Counted from the stretch's first letter, positions 7,781 to 17,105 are shown. The stretch is DNA of 64,000 nucleotides from an uncultured Sphingomonadales bacterium (GCA_903832325.1 CAILBC010000022.1:186001-250000); one strand, 5' to 3'. Made by a program: numbers and translations. Notes: generated by a model from the sequence alone, not told the origin.

Positions 7781-8609
7781 ATGCTTGTCCGGCTGCGCAC
7801 TTTTGTCGAAGTCTATCGCCAGCCTGGAAAGCGCGATTGGCCGCAGCCTGTTCGATCGCCATGCGCACGGCGTAAACCCCACGGCGGCGGCGGACGAACT
7901 GGCCGCCGATATTGGCGACCGGCTTGATCTGGCCGAGGCGGCGCTGGCCACGGCGCGCGCGCGATCAGCCGATCTGGCGGGCGCGGTGCGCATTGTCGGC
8001 CATGCCGATTTCCTGTCGGAAGTGATCGCGCCGCTGCTGGTTCCGCTGTTGCAGGCGGGGATGCGCGTGCGGTTGCAAACTGCCGATCGCGATAGCGTGG
8101 TCGAGGCGCTGATCGATGGCACGTTTGATCTGGGCCTGTCGGCGTTTCCGGTGACCGATCGCCGGCTGCGCAGCGAACTGGTGCACAGCGAACCGGTGCT
8201 GGCCGTTGCCGCGCCCGCCGTGGCGGCGCGGATCATGGCGGCGGCCGACCTGGGCACCGCGATCGCCGAGGAACCGATGCTGGCCTATACCATCGAACGC
8301 CCGCTGATCGACGAATGGCTGGAGGTGCACCACCTGTTTCGCGCGACGGTCAGCCCGGCCATGGTCACGCCCGATCTGCGCGGGCTGCGTGCACTGCTGA
8401 TGGTCGGGTTCGGCTGGTCGGTGCTGCCGGCCTATTTGTGCGCGGCCGAACTGGCGCGTGGTGATCTGGTCGAAATTCCCGCGCCGGTGGGGCCCTCCAC
8501 CAATGCCTATTTCATGGTCTGGTCTCCCGCCGTGCTGCGCCAGCCGCGCATTGCCCAGGCGCGCCAGACGCTGATCACCGCGCTGCGCCAGGCTGCCCCC
8601 GCCCGCTGA
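7781..8609 (+). pseudogene. LysR-family regulator, DNA-binding domain deleted and frameshifted
   Basis: From the ATG at 7781 one frame reads MLVRLRTFVEVYRQ, a normal LysR N-terminus. It then runs out of register. A second frame picks up with SIASLESAIGRSLFDRH, the end of the LysR wing, and continues through an intact effector-binding domain to the TGA at 8609. The roughly 20 residues expected between these parts, which include the recognition helix, are missing. The missing length is not a multiple of three, so a small internal deletion probably removed the helix-turn-helix. The effector domain remains open for about 240 codons, so the damage looks recent, or the domain survives as a separate product. 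The original targets are unknown. Confidence 0.75.
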
Positions 8610-8756
8610 TCCGGCCTGAACGCAGCGCGCCGCCGCCCGCGCAACGGCGGCGAATACAGGAATTCTAACCGGTGGCGGCACAATTTTGAATTGTCGCATG
8701 GCCCGCCGCGCCGCAGACCGGATGCCATCTTCGCGCGGGCAGGAGCCAGGCAGACC

Positions 8757-9710
8757 ATGCGTATCGGGTTTATCGGATTGGGCAATGTCGGGGGCAAGCT
8801 GGCGGGAAGCCTGCTGCGCAACGGCCACACGGTCACCGTTCGCGATCTCAACCCCGATCTGGTGGCCGAATTCGTTGCGCGCGGGGCCACCGCCGCCGAC
8901 AGCCCGCGCGCGTTGGCCGAAGCGGTCGATATCGTGATCACCTGCCTGCCCTCGCCCGCTGCCAGCGCCGCCGTGGCCGAAGGGCCCGACGGGTTCGTGG
9001 CCGTGCTGAAGCCCGGGCAGGTGTGGATGGAAATGAGCACCACCGACTATGCCGAAGTGCTGCGGCTGGGTGCGGCGGTGGAGGCGCGCGGCGCGCTGTT
9101 CATGGAATGCCCGGTATCTGGCGGGTGCCACCGTGCCGAAACCGGCAATATCTCGATCTTTGCCGGCGGCCCGCGCGAAGGGTTTGACCAGGTTCTGCCC
9201 GTGCTGACCACGCTGGGCCGGCGCGTGCTGCACACCGGGCCGCTGGGCACGGCATCGCGGCTGAAAGTGATGACCAACTATTTGTGCACGGTGCACCTGG
9301 TCGCGCTGGCCGAGGCACTGACCACGTGCAAGGCGGCCGGGCTCGACATGAACACCACGTATGAGGCGATCCGCATTTCGTCGGGCAACAGCTTTGTCCA
9401 CGAAACCGAAAGCCAGGTGATCCTCAACGGCAGCCGCGACATCAATTTCACCATGGACCTGGTGTCAAAGGATATCGGCCTGTTCGACGATCTGGCGCAG
9501 GAACATGGCGTGCCGCTGGAAATGTCGCCGCTGATCGTGCGCCTGTTCAAGGAAGCGCGCCAGGTCTATGGCGACCGCGAATTTTCGCCGAACATCATCC
9601 GCCGCTATGAAGAGCCGTTGGGCCTGAAAGTGCTGGGCAGCGGCTTCCCCGACCAGATGGTCGACGACGAACCCGAAGAGCCCGGCTACGAAGTCGTGCC
9701 GCGGCGTTGA
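8757..9710 (+). CDS. NAD(P)-dependent 3-hydroxyisobutyrate dehydrogenase-like oxidoreductase
   Basis: 317 residues from the ATG at 8757, after CAGGAGCCAGGC. The Rossmann motif opens the protein (MRIGFIGLGNVGGKLAG), followed by the beta-hydroxyacid dehydrogenase substrate motif (FMECPVSGGCHRAETG) and the all-alpha C-terminal domain. The conserved lysine is in SRLKVMTNYL, and SKDIGLFDDLAQEHGVPL is the usual helix. The family includes 3-hydroxyisobutyrate, tartronate-semialdehyde and 6-phosphogluconate-like dehydrogenases. The exact substrate is not readable. The C-terminus has an acidic extension (DDEPEEPGYE). It follows the LysR remnant in the same direction and may once have been its target. 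Confidence 0.82.
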   Translation: MRIGFIGLGNVGGKLAGSLLRNGHTVTVRDLNPDLVAEFVARGATAADSPRALAEAVDIVITCLPSPAASAAVAEGPDGFVAVLKPGQVWMEMSTTDYAEVLRLGAAVEARGALFMECPVSGGCHRAETGNISIFAGGPREGFDQVLPVLTTLGRRVLHTGPLGTASRLKVMTNYLCTVHLVALAEALTTCKAAGLDMNTTYEAIRISSGNSFVHETESQVILNGSRDINFTMDLVSKDIGLFDDLAQEHGVPLEMSPLIVRLFKEARQVYGDREFSPNIIRRYEEPLGLKVLGSGFPDQMVDDEPEEPGYEVVPRR

Positions 9711-9740
9711 TTGATCGAAACGCGCCGGGGGTGTGTTTCG

Positions 9741-9832
9741 GTGCCACCCACCACCCCGCACCCCCGGCCCAACCGCCCACAGGGTACCGTGAATGGGCGG
9801 TTGGGCCGGGGGCGCGGGGTGGTGGGTGGCAC
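9741..9832. repeat. Dispersed stem-loop repeat, family A, copy 1
   Basis: A 39-bp left arm (9741-9779) pairs with a right arm (9794-9832) with one mismatch around the 14-base loop CAGGGTACCGTGAA. It sits exactly between the convergent genes ending at 9710 and 9847, so it could terminate transcription from both sides. The second copy, with nearly the same loop, is at 53211-53280. Confidence 0.92.
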
Positions 9833-9846
9833 TTTCCCGCAACGAA

Positions 9847-10308
9847 TCAGCGGCGCTCGCGGAAAAACGCGCGCAGTTGTTCTGCCGCCTCTGCCTCGCC
9901 CAATCCGGCATAGACTTCGGGCCGGTGCAGCGCCGTCGGCTGGTCGAAAACGCGTGCGCCGTGCTCAACCGCGCCACCCTTGGGGTCGGGCGCAGCGTAA
10001 TAGACCCGGGCGATGCGCGCATGGACGATCGCGCCGGCGCACATCGCACACGGTTCCAGCGTAACCCACAGATCGCAGCCATCCAGCCGGTCCTGCCCCA
10101 GCGCGCGCGCGGCGGCGCGAATCGCCAGGATTTCGGCATGGGCAGTCGGGTCGTGGCTGTCGCGCGGGCCATTGTGGGCGGCGGCGACCACCTGCCCTTC
10201 GTGCACCACCACCGCACCCACCGGCACGGCGCCGGCACGGGCCGCAGCAGCGGCCTCGTCCAGCGCCAGACGCATCGGTTCGGGCAAAGGCCAGCGGGAA
10301 ACGGTCAC
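9847..10308 (-). CDS. tadA: tRNA-specific adenosine deaminase
   Basis: 153 residues from a GTG at 10308, with AAAGG just upstream; a longer frame to 10377 has an unlikely N-terminus. TadA deaminates adenosine 34 of tRNA-Arg(ACG) to inosine. The zinc site is complete: His and catalytic Glu in PTAHAEIL, and Cys pair in LEPCAMCAGA. Length is typical. It converges on the upstream oxidoreductase across the family-A stem-loop and diverges from rpmB. Confidence 0.9.
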   Translation of the reverse strand: MTVSRWPLPEPMRLALDEAAAAARAGAVPVGAVVVHEGQVVAAAHNGPRDSHDPTAHAEILAIRAAARALGQDRLDGCDLWVTLEPCAMCAGAIVHARIARVYYAAPDPKGGAVEHGARVFDQPTALHRPEVYAGLGEAEAAEQLRAFFRERR

Positions 10309-10410
10309 GACCTTTGCGCTAGCAGGCTTGCGCGGGCGAATGAACCCGCACGGCGGGAAATCATCGCACCCGTGCAACGGCGAATCATCGCGGCGGGCGT
10401 GTGCGAATCC

Positions 10411-10438
10411 TTGACTTCGTCGCTCGTTTGGATAAAGG
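10411..10438 (+). promoter_or_regulatory. Candidate promoter of rpmB
   Basis: TTGACT at 10411-10416 is a good -35 hexamer. TAAAGG at 10433-10438 is a weak -10 with 16-bp spacing. The leader to the rpmB start is about 45 nt. Confidence 0.4.
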
Positions 10439-10485
10439 CCGCCACTTCACTTTCAGATCATACGAACCCAAGCGAGTTTTAAGCC

Positions 10486-10776
10486 ATGTCGCGCATTTGC
10501 GAACTGACCGGTAAGGGCCGCCAAGTCGGCCACAACGTAAGCCACGCCAACAACAAGACCAAGCGCGTGTTTCTGCCCAACCTGCAGAACGTGACGCTGA
10601 TGTCGGAAAAGCTGGATCGCAGCTTTCGCTTTCGCGTGTCGACCCATGGTCTGCGCTCGGTGGAACACAACGGCGGGCTCGACAACTGGCTGCTCAAGGC
10701 CGGCGACGAAGCGCTCAGCACCCGCGCGCTGAAGGTCAAGCGCGAACTCAAAAAGGCGGTCACCGCCGCCGCCTGA
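10486..10776 (+). CDS. rpmB: 50S ribosomal protein L28
   Basis: 96 residues. The typical L28 start [23 protein letters not shown] and the segment [16 protein letters not shown] identify it. It is a small basic component of the large ribosomal subunit. It is monocistronic here, with a promoter at 10411-10438 and a strong intrinsic terminator 44 bp after the stop. Confidence 0.97.
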   Translation: MSRICELTGKGRQVGHNVSHANNKTKRVFLPNLQNVTLMSEKLDRSFRFRVSTHGLRSVEHNGGLDNWLLKAGDEALSTRALKVKRELKKAVTAAA

Positions 10777-10820
10777 CCGGTCACGGCGGTTCACCCTGCG
10801 GGTGCCGCGTGCTGCCAGAA

Positions 10821-10847
10821 AAAAGCCCCGCCATGGCGGGGCTTTTT
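10821..10847 (+). terminator. Intrinsic terminator of rpmB
   Basis: Stem AAAAGCCCCGCC / GGCGGGGCTTTT around an AT centre, followed by a T run on the plus strand. A-rich on the left and T-rich on the right, so it could also work on the minus strand. Confidence 0.9.
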
Positions 10848-10879
10848 GCATGGGTTTTTTGCATGGAGTTTTTTGCATG
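10843..10879. repeat. 13-bp tandem repeat after the rpmB terminator
   Basis: Three units of the pattern TTTTTGCATGG with 13-bp period follow the terminator. The first T run belongs to the terminator itself, so the T-tract has been triplicated. Unlike the in-gene repeats, the period is not a multiple of three. Confidence 0.75.
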
Positions 10880-10890
10880 TCGGGGGGGGT

Positions 10891-10942
10891 TGTCCCGCGA
10901 CGGATCGGGGTCGGGGGGGGCAGGTTGGCCCGCCGCGGGACA
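10891..10942. repeat. 9-bp inverted repeat around a G-rich loop
   Basis: TGTCCCGCG (10891-10899) and its exact complement (10934-10942) enclose 34 bases with GGGG and a run of eight Gs. The architecture is the same as at 7508-7556 though the sequences differ. Confidence 0.7.
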
Positions 10943-10998
10943 GCGGCGGAATGACCCCCGCCGCCTGAACCGCAGATGACCGCCCGCCCCGCCGCAGA

Positions 10999-12333
10999 TC
11001 AGTAGCGATCGACTGTGACTTCCATGCGGCGAAAGCCGTGGACGAAGTTGGCGCGCACGCGCTCCACTTCACCCGTCACATGGACGCGCAGGCGCCGTTC
11101 GCGCATTTCCTCAAGCAGCACGCGCAATTGCAATTCGGCCAGTCGCGCGCCGACGCAGCGGTGGATGCCGTGCCCGAACGCCAGATGCCGCCGCGCATTG
11201 TCACGCGTGACGATCAGCTTGTCCGGGTTGGTGAACACGGTTTCGTCGCGGTTGGCCGAAAGGTACCACATCACCATCTTGTCCCCGGCGCGGATCTGCT
11301 GGCCAAACAGGTCCGCATCGGCCTTGGCCGTGCGCCGCATATGCGCCAGCGGGGTGACGAAGCGGATGCATTCCTGCACCGCATTGGGGATCAGCGAACG
11401 ATCGTTTTCCAGGATTTCGCGCTGATCGGGGAAAGTGTGCAGCGCGTGGATGATGCCCGACATGGTGTTGCGCGTGGTGTCGTTGCCGCCCACGATCAGC
11501 AGCACCAGATTGCCCATGAATTCCTGCGGGCTCATCCGGCTCATCGCCGGGGAATGGATCATCATCGAAATCAGATCGGGGCTGGGCGCCTTGCCCATGC
11601 GTTCCATCCACAGGCGGCCAAAATACTGCGCCATTTCATTCAGGATGGCGAACCGGTCATCGGCAAGATCCTGCGCCAGCGTCAGTTCGACATCGCCGGC
11701 CCAGTCGGACCAGAATGTCAGCAGCCGGCGATCATCCCACGGGAAACCGAACAGCAGCGCCAGCATGCCCGTGGTCAGTTCGATCGACACTTTGTCGACC
11801 CAATCGAACTGTTCGCCGATCGGCAGCGAATCGAGCACTTGCGCGGTGCGGCTGCGGATTTCGGATTCCATCCGCACCATTTCCGCCGGCGTGAAGGCCG
11901 GGGCGACCGTGCGGCGCTGCCCGGTGTGCTGCGGCCGGTCCATCGCGATGAACATCGGCAACTGGCGTTCGGCCAGCTTCACCGGATCGACATCGGCCGG
12001 CGGATCGCCGATCGTGATGCCGCCGTGTTCCCACGACGAAGAATAGATATCGGGCAGCGATTCGACGTGCATGATCGCCTTGTGCGACACCACGTTCCAG
12101 TAATCGCCATAGGGCGTGCCGGTCACTTTGTTGACCGGGGCCTGCGCGCGCATTTCGGCAAAGATCGGGCCCCAGGTGTCGTTGACATAGATGTCTGACC
12201 GGCTGACATCCCACGGATGGGTGTGCACGGGCCGCGCCTGGGGATTGGCGCGCAGCCAATCCTCAAACGCCAGATAGGCGGTGGGCGACGTGCGGTAGGT
12301 GAAACCGGCTTCGGGTGAAAGCTGGGTGGCCAT
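10999..12333 (-). CDS. Cytochrome P450, CYP153-like
   Basis: 444 residues. The P450 hallmarks are intact: oxygen-activation helix IVGGNDTTRNTMS, ExxR motif within QECIRF, the PLAHMRRTA stretch, and the haem-cysteine loop FGHGIHRCVGARLAE. The GGNDTTRN and PLAHMRRTA wording is close to soluble CYP153 alkane/fatty-acid terminal hydroxylases of alphaproteobacteria; assignment to that exact family is tentative. It has no signal or membrane anchor. It needs a ferredoxin and reductase. A putidaredoxin-reductase-like gene lies at 15885-17105, but no ferredoxin gene is in the window. It is 137 bp downstream of the ABC permease on the same strand, with its own likely promoter. Confidence 0.88.
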   Translation of the reverse strand: MATQLSPEAGFTYRTSPTAYLAFEDWLRANPQARPVHTHPWDVSRSDIYVNDTWGPIFAEMRAQAPVNKVTGTPYGDYWNVVSHKAIMHVESLPDIYSSSWEHGGITIGDPPADVDPVKLAERQLPMFIAMDRPQHTGQRRTVAPAFTPAEMVRMESEIRSRTAQVLDSLPIGEQFDWVDKVSIELTTGMLALLFGFPWDDRRLLTFWSDWAGDVELTLAQDLADDRFAILNEMAQYFGRLWMERMGKAPSPDLISMMIHSPAMSRMSPQEFMGNLVLLIVGGNDTTRNTMSGIIHALHTFPDQREILENDRSLIPNAVQECIRFVTPLAHMRRTAKADADLFGQQIRAGDKMVMWYLSANRDETVFTNPDKLIVTRDNARRHLAFGHGIHRCVGARLAELQLRVLLEEMRERRLRVHVTGEVERVRANFVHGFRRMEVTVDRY

Positions 12334-12470
12334 CTGGAATCCTCCGGCGGGGGTCGTTTTGCCCCCCTCACCCCGGTTTATTCCTGCAACCTACACTGAT
12401 GTCAATAAGCACTTGGCGGTGGCGAAGCCCGCTGCGTCAGGCCAACGAGGTGAGAAGTCCAACCACGCGA

Positions 12471-13667
12471 TCAGGCCGGCACTGCCGTGCGCCGGCGCGA
12501 ACGCGCCGGGCCCGATTTCATCACCGTGCGGCGGAACAGCATCGACCCGCCGCGCACGATCGCCATGACCCACAGCCCCTGCCACGCCAGCGCGATCACG
12601 TGCGGCATCACCCCGCGATGTTCGGCGGCATAGGCCAGCATCGCATAGGGCGAACTGATCGGGAAAACCTGCGCCACGATCTCGATCCAGCTTCCCGGAC
12701 GCGCAAGGGCAAAACTGGCCATGAAAAACACGATCAATTGCAGCATCGTCGCCGGCATCGACAGCGTCTGCACTTCGCGCACCGTGTTGGCGAGGCCGCC
12801 GATCGTCAGGAACATCGATCCGAGCAGCAGATAAGCCATCGCGAAATAGGCAAAGCCCAGCCCCAGAAACGCCGGCCAGCCTACCGCCGGCGCGGCCAGG
12901 AACGGGATCGAGCGCGCGCCGGCCAGCACCATCACGCCATAGCCGGTGCTCCACACGGCAATGCCCACCATGCTGACCGCGAGCATGGCAAACAGTTTGC
13001 CCATGAACAGCGCGTCCATCGGGATCGATGCGGCAAGCACTTCGATGATCTTGTTCGCCTTTTCCTCGACCAGATTCGACAGGACCATGCCCGCCAGCAG
13101 CATTGTCAGCAAAAACAGCAGCAATTGCCCGGCCTGCGCGGTGATCACCTGGCCATTGTGTTCGTGCGACGCGCTGGTTTTCACCACGTCGGTGCGCACG
13201 TCGGGATAGGGCGCGGCATCCGATGCGCGCGCGCGTGCCGCAAACAGCCCGACCACGCCGCGCCATTCATCGACCCGGCCCGGGGTGCCGGTCAGCACCG
13301 GGGCGTCGATCGTTCCGGTGATCACCGCGGCCAGTTGCCGGTTGTTGAGCGCCGCGCGGGCGTCAAAGGTTTCGCCCGGGCGCAGCCGTTCGATCACCGC
13401 CATCTCGGGCGCGCCACCCGGCATATGCTCGATCAGCGCCTCGCGCGCGGCCAGCAACTGATCGCCCTGGTGTGCGGGCATGGCAATGCCGATCACCGCG
13501 CGATCCAGATCGTGCTGCACGCTGGCGCCGATCATCCCGGCAAAAAAGCCGACGATGATCGGAAACAGCGGGCCAAGCAGGAAAAAAATGAAAGCCTTGG
13601 AAAAGACCACCGCGACAAAATCGCGCCGGGCGATGACTTGCGCGGCGCGCAGACGTTCGGCAAGCAT
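12471..13667 (-). CDS. ABC-2 type transporter permease (NatB-like)
   Basis: 398 residues. There is one N-terminal membrane helix (FIFFLLGPLFPIIVGFFAG), a large external domain of about 150 residues, then five or so helices starting at QLLLFLLTMLLAGMVLSNLVEEKANKIIE. The last segment (EEKANKIIEVLAAS) is typical of NatB/YhaP sodium-exporter-type permeases. Its ATG shares one base with the stop of the ATPase gene, so the two are translated together and form one exporter. The substrate is unknown; NatAB homologues move sodium or peptides. Confidence 0.85.
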   Translation of the reverse strand: MLAERLRAAQVIARRDFVAVVFSKAFIFFLLGPLFPIIVGFFAGMIGASVQHDLDRAVIGIAMPAHQGDQLLAAREALIEHMPGGAPEMAVIERLRPGETFDARAALNNRQLAAVITGTIDAPVLTGTPGRVDEWRGVVGLFAARARASDAAPYPDVRTDVVKTSASHEHNGQVITAQAGQLLLFLLTMLLAGMVLSNLVEEKANKIIEVLAASIPMDALFMGKLFAMLAVSMVGIAVWSTGYGVMVLAGARSIPFLAAPAVGWPAFLGLGFAYFAMAYLLLGSMFLTIGGLANTVREVQTLSMPATMLQLIVFFMASFALARPGSWIEIVAQVFPISSPYAMLAYAAEHRGVMPHVIALAWQGLWVMAIVRGGSMLFRRTVMKSGPARSRRRTAVPA

Positions 13668-14746
13668 CAGCGGCGTCCTTTTCCGAAAATGGATTTCCTG
13701 CCGGTCACTTCGGCCTCTTCGCGGTTTTCCTCGAGCGCGCGCGCGGCGGCTTCGCCGGCGATGGCGACAAAGGCATCATGCAGCCCGGCGCGTTCGATCG
13801 ACAGGCTGAGAATCCCGGCATTGCCTTCGATCAGCGCACGCAGCAGCGGCTCCACCCCGGATTCGGGCAGGCTGAAATACCAGAACGCCGTGCCCTGCGC
13901 CTTTATGTCGCAGCGCGCGTCGGCGGGCAGCGCGGCGCGCCACGGGCCATCGGACACGCGCGTTTCCAGCCGCACTTGCGGCCGCAGCCGGTCCCGCGCC
14001 ACGTCGACCGGCCCGGCAAACGGCACTTTGCCCCCGGCGATGATCGCCACCTGGTCGCACATGCGTTCGGCATGGGCGATGACATGGGTGGAAAACAGCA
14101 CCGTGGCGCCGCGCGCGGCCAGGCCCCGGATCAGCTGTTCCAGCCGGCCCTGATTGATTGCATCGAGCCCGGAAAAGGGTTCATCCAGCACCACCAGATC
14201 GGGATTGTGGATCAGCGTGCCGATCAATTGCACCTGCTGCGCCATGCCCTTTGACAATTGGCGGATCTGGCGCTCGGCGGCATGGCCCAGCCCGTATTCT
14301 TCCAGCATCACGCGCGCGCGCCGGCGCCCTTCGGCCAGCGGCACCCCGCGCAGCGCCGCCAGAAAGGCAATCGCCTCATAGGCCTTCATCGCCGGGTAGA
14401 GCCCGCGTTCTTCGGGCAGATAGCCGATGCGGTGGGCAATATCGGTGGGATGTTCGGTGCCCAGCACGCGGCGATAGCCCTGATCGGGATCGATGATCCC
14501 CAGCAGCATGCGCAGCGTGGTGGTCTTGCCCGCGCCATTGGGGCCGAGCACGCCATAGATCGCGCCCTTTGGCACCGAAATGTCGACACCATCGACCGCA
14601 GTGGTGCCATCGAAGCGTTTGACCAGGCCCCGCGCCTCGATGGCCAGATCAGCCGACACCGTATCTGGCGGCCCAACGGGTGCGCCCACTCCATTGCCCA
14701 TTACGGCCAATTCCCCCACAAAGGCTGCTGTCGGTTCGTATTTCAT
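13667..14746 (-). CDS. ABC transporter ATP-binding protein (NatA-like)
   Basis: 359 residues from the ATG at 14746 (MKYEPTAA). An ATG at 14701 with GGGGGAA upstream is an alternative that removes 15 poorly conserved residues. Walker A is GPNGAGKTTTLRM, the signature region QLSKGMAQQVQLIGTL, Walker B LVVLDEPFSGLD, and the switch histidine FSTHV. The C-terminal 110 residues form the extension common in NatA/YhaQ-type ATPases. It pairs with the permease at 12471-13667 (1-base overlap). It diverges from queG with only 46 bp between starts. Confidence 0.87.
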   Translation of the reverse strand: MKYEPTAAFVGELAVMGNGVGAPVGPPDTVSADLAIEARGLVKRFDGTTAVDGVDISVPKGAIYGVLGPNGAGKTTTLRMLLGIIDPDQGYRRVLGTEHPTDIAHRIGYLPEERGLYPAMKAYEAIAFLAALRGVPLAEGRRRARVMLEEYGLGHAAERQIRQLSKGMAQQVQLIGTLIHNPDLVVLDEPFSGLDAINQGRLEQLIRGLAARGATVLFSTHVIAHAERMCDQVAIIAGGKVPFAGPVDVARDRLRPQVRLETRVSDGPWRAALPADARCDIKAQGTAFWYFSLPESGVEPLLRALIEGNAGILSLSIERAGLHDAFVAIAGEAAARALEENREEAEVTGRKSIFGKGRR

Positions 14747-14792
14747 GGACCGACCGATTAACCCTAGGCGATGAACGGACGGGGCAGCAAGT

Positions 14793-15857
14793 TTGGTTAA
14801 CGATGCGCAAAGCTTTGCCCGAAAGATTCGTGCCGAAGCGCAGGCGCTGGGTTTTGCCGCCTGCGGCTTTGCCCCGGCGCACGAAGATCCGCTGCGCGCG
14901 CGCCGCCTGGAACAGTGGCTGGGCGAAGGCCACCACGGCACGATGGAATGGATGGCAACGCGGCTCGATCATCGCCGATCGCCGCAAGGGCTGTGGCCCG
15001 AAGCGCACAGCGTGATCGCCCTGGGCATGAGCTATGCCCCCGCGGCCGATCCCCTGCGGCTGGCGGCAGAGCGCGACCGGGCGCGGATTTCGGTCTATGC
15101 CCAGGGCGCCGATTATCACGAAGTGGTAAAACGCGCGCTGAAGGCGCTGGCGCGGTGGATCGTCGCCGCCGCACCCGATACCGGGGTAAAAGTCTTCGTC
15201 GATACGGCGCCGGTGATGGAAAAGCCGCTGGGCGCCGCGGCCGGCCTCGGCTGGCAGGGGAAACACACCAATCTGGTCAGCCGCGCGCACGGGTCCTGGC
15301 TGTTTCTGGGCGCGATCTTTACCACGCTGGCTTTGCCCCCCGACGAACCCCATGCCGATCGCTGCGGATCGTGCACTGCGTGCCAGACCGCCTGCCCCAC
15401 GCAGGCGTTTCCCGCGCCCTATCGTCTGGATGCGCGGCGTTGCATTTCCTATCTGACAATCGAGCACAAAGGGCCGGTGCCGCACGAATTCCGCGCGGCG
15501 CTGGGCAACCGCATCTATGGCTGCGACGACTGCCTGGCCGTCTGCCCGTGGAATTCGTTCGCCAGCGCGGCCGCCGCCCACCGCGCCTTCCTGCCGCGTG
15601 CAGAGCTTGCCGCGCCGCGTCTTGCCGATCTGCTCACGCTTGACGATGCGGGGTTTCGCGCGCTGTTTTCCGGATCACCGATCAAGCGCATCGGCCGCGA
15701 CCGGTTTGTGCGCAATTGCCTCTATGCCGCCGGCAACAGCGGCGATGTCGCGCTGTTCGAACCGGTGCGCCGCCTGCTGGCCGACCCCGACCCGGCCGTG
15801 GCCGATGCCGCCGACTGGGCGCTGGACCGCCTGGTAGGCGCGCTGCCGGTCCCATGA
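14793..15857 (+). CDS. queG: Epoxyqueuosine reductase
   Basis: 354 residues from a TTG at 14793 with ACGGGGCAG upstream; no in-frame ATG fits. It is a cobalamin-dependent iron-sulfur enzyme converting epoxyqueuosine to queuosine in tRNA anticodons. Visible elements are the catalytic Asp motif [21 protein letters not shown] and two [4Fe-4S] clusters ([13 protein letters not shown] and [10 protein letters not shown] with the upstream cysteine RRCISY). A C-terminal HEAT-like segment ([17 protein letters not shown]) ends it. Length is normal. It converges on the ferredoxin-reductase gene 27 bp away. Confidence 0.93.
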   Translation: MVNDAQSFARKIRAEAQALGFAACGFAPAHEDPLRARRLEQWLGEGHHGTMEWMATRLDHRRSPQGLWPEAHSVIALGMSYAPAADPLRLAAERDRARISVYAQGADYHEVVKRALKALARWIVAAAPDTGVKVFVDTAPVMEKPLGAAAGLGWQGKHTNLVSRAHGSWLFLGAIFTTLALPPDEPHADRCGSCTACQTACPTQAFPAPYRLDARRCISYLTIEHKGPVPHEFRAALGNRIYGCDDCLAVCPWNSFASAAAAHRAFLPRAELAAPRLADLLTLDDAGFRALFSGSPIKRIGRDRFVRNCLYAAGNSGDVALFEPVRRLLADPDPAVADAADWALDRLVGALPVP

Positions 15858-15884
15858 TCCTCCACGGCACGGGCAGGATTGGGG

Positions 15885-17105
15885 TCAGGCCAGCTCTTTC
15901 AACGGTGTGGCGGTGTCCGCCAGCCGGTCCGGCGCGATCACCGCGCCCAATTCCACCAGTTTCTTGCCCTGGACATAGTCCTTGACCATGTTGACGCAAT
16001 CGAGCGCGATCACCCGGCCCTGTTTGAGGTAGATCACCGAAAAACTGCGCGTGGCCGGATCGCCGCGGGTGACCGTGGCATCGTGGCCAATCGACAGGCC
16101 GACGGTTTGCAGCCGCAGGTCATACTGGTTGGACCAGAACCACGGCACCGCCTTGTACGGCACCGGATTGCCGGTGAGCAGTTTGGCCACCGTGGTGCCC
16201 TGGTCATTGGCGTTCTGCACCGATTCCAGCCGGATCACCGCGCCATCGGCATAGCCATTGGCATGCGCGGCGCAATCGCCGATGGCATGGACATCGGGCA
16301 GGCTGGTGCGGCACAGATCATCGACCACGACGCCGTTGCCGCCTTCGGCGCCGGCTGCCAGCAGCGGCGCAACCGCCGGAATGATGCCAATGCCGACAAT
16401 CACGATTTCGGCCGGCAGGATATCGCCATTGGCCAGCCGCACCCCGGTGACTTTGCCATCGGCGCCTTCCAGCGCGGCCACGGCCACTTCGGTGCGCAGA
16501 TCGACCCCGTGCGCGCGGTGTTCGGCCTGATAGAATTCCGAAAGAGCCGCACCCGCCACGCGGGCCAGCACGCGCGGCAACGCCTCCAGCAGAGTCACAT
16601 GAACGCCGAACTTGGTCAGCACCGCCGCCGCTTCAAGCCCGATATAGCCGCCGCCGATCACCACCGCGCGCTTTGCCCCGGCATCGAGTTCGGCCATCAG
16701 CCGGTCGGCATCGGCGCGGGTGCGCACCGCGTGCACCCCGGCCAGATCATGGCCGTCGCACGTCAGCCGGCGCGCATCGCCGCCCGTGGCCCAGACCAGC
16801 GATCCATAGCCGATCACCGCGCCATCGTCGGTGGTCACCGTTTTCGTCGCCGGATCGACCGCGACCACTTCGCGGCCCAGCACGAAATCGATCGTCTTGT
16901 CAGCCCAGAACGCCGCCGGGCGGATCATGATCCGTTCAAAGGTCTTTTCGCGCGCCAGATAGTCCTTTGACAGCGGCGGACGTTCATAGGGCAGTTCAGG
17001 TTCACGGCCGATCACCGTGATCGTTCCGGCAAAGCCGTTCTGACGCAGCGCGATCGCCACTTGTGCGCCGCCGTGCCCTGCGCCCACGATTACCACATCC
17101 GCCAT
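15885..17105 (-). CDS. FAD-dependent ferredoxin reductase-like oxidoreductase
   Basis: 406 residues. Two dinucleotide folds are visible: FAD-binding [14 protein letters not shown] at the start and NAD-binding [14 protein letters not shown] near residue 150. The FAD-closing motif is [10 protein letters not shown], and [11 protein letters not shown] is the usual conserved loop. This is the putidaredoxin/rhodocoxin/rubredoxin reductase group, which passes electrons from NADH to a small ferredoxin. A plausible partner is the P450 at 10999-12333, although five kilobases and several unrelated genes separate them. No ferredoxin is encoded nearby. Confidence 0.87.
   Translation of the reverse strand: MADVVIVGAGHGGAQVAIALRQNGFAGTITVIGREPELPYERPPLSKDYLAREKTFERIMIRPAAFWADKTIDFVLGREVVAVDPATKTVTTDDGAVIGYGSLVWATGGDARRLTCDGHDLAGVHAVRTRADADRLMAELDAGAKRAVVIGGGYIGLEAAAVLTKFGVHVTLLEALPRVLARVAGAALSEFYQAEHRAHGVDLRTEVAVAALEGADGKVTGVRLANGDILPAEIVIVGIGIIPAVAPLLAAGAEGGNGVVVDDLCRTSLPDVHAIGDCAAHANGYADGAVIRLESVQNANDQGTTVAKLLTGNPVPYKAVPWFWSNQYDLRLQTVGLSIGHDATVTRGDPATRSFSVIYLKQGRVIALDCVNMVKDYVQGKKLVELGAVIAPDRLADTATPLKELA

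Noticed and set aside
9741..9832. Insertion-sequence terminal repeats
   Set aside because: The arms are only 14 bases apart with no transposase between them; a stem-loop element fits better.
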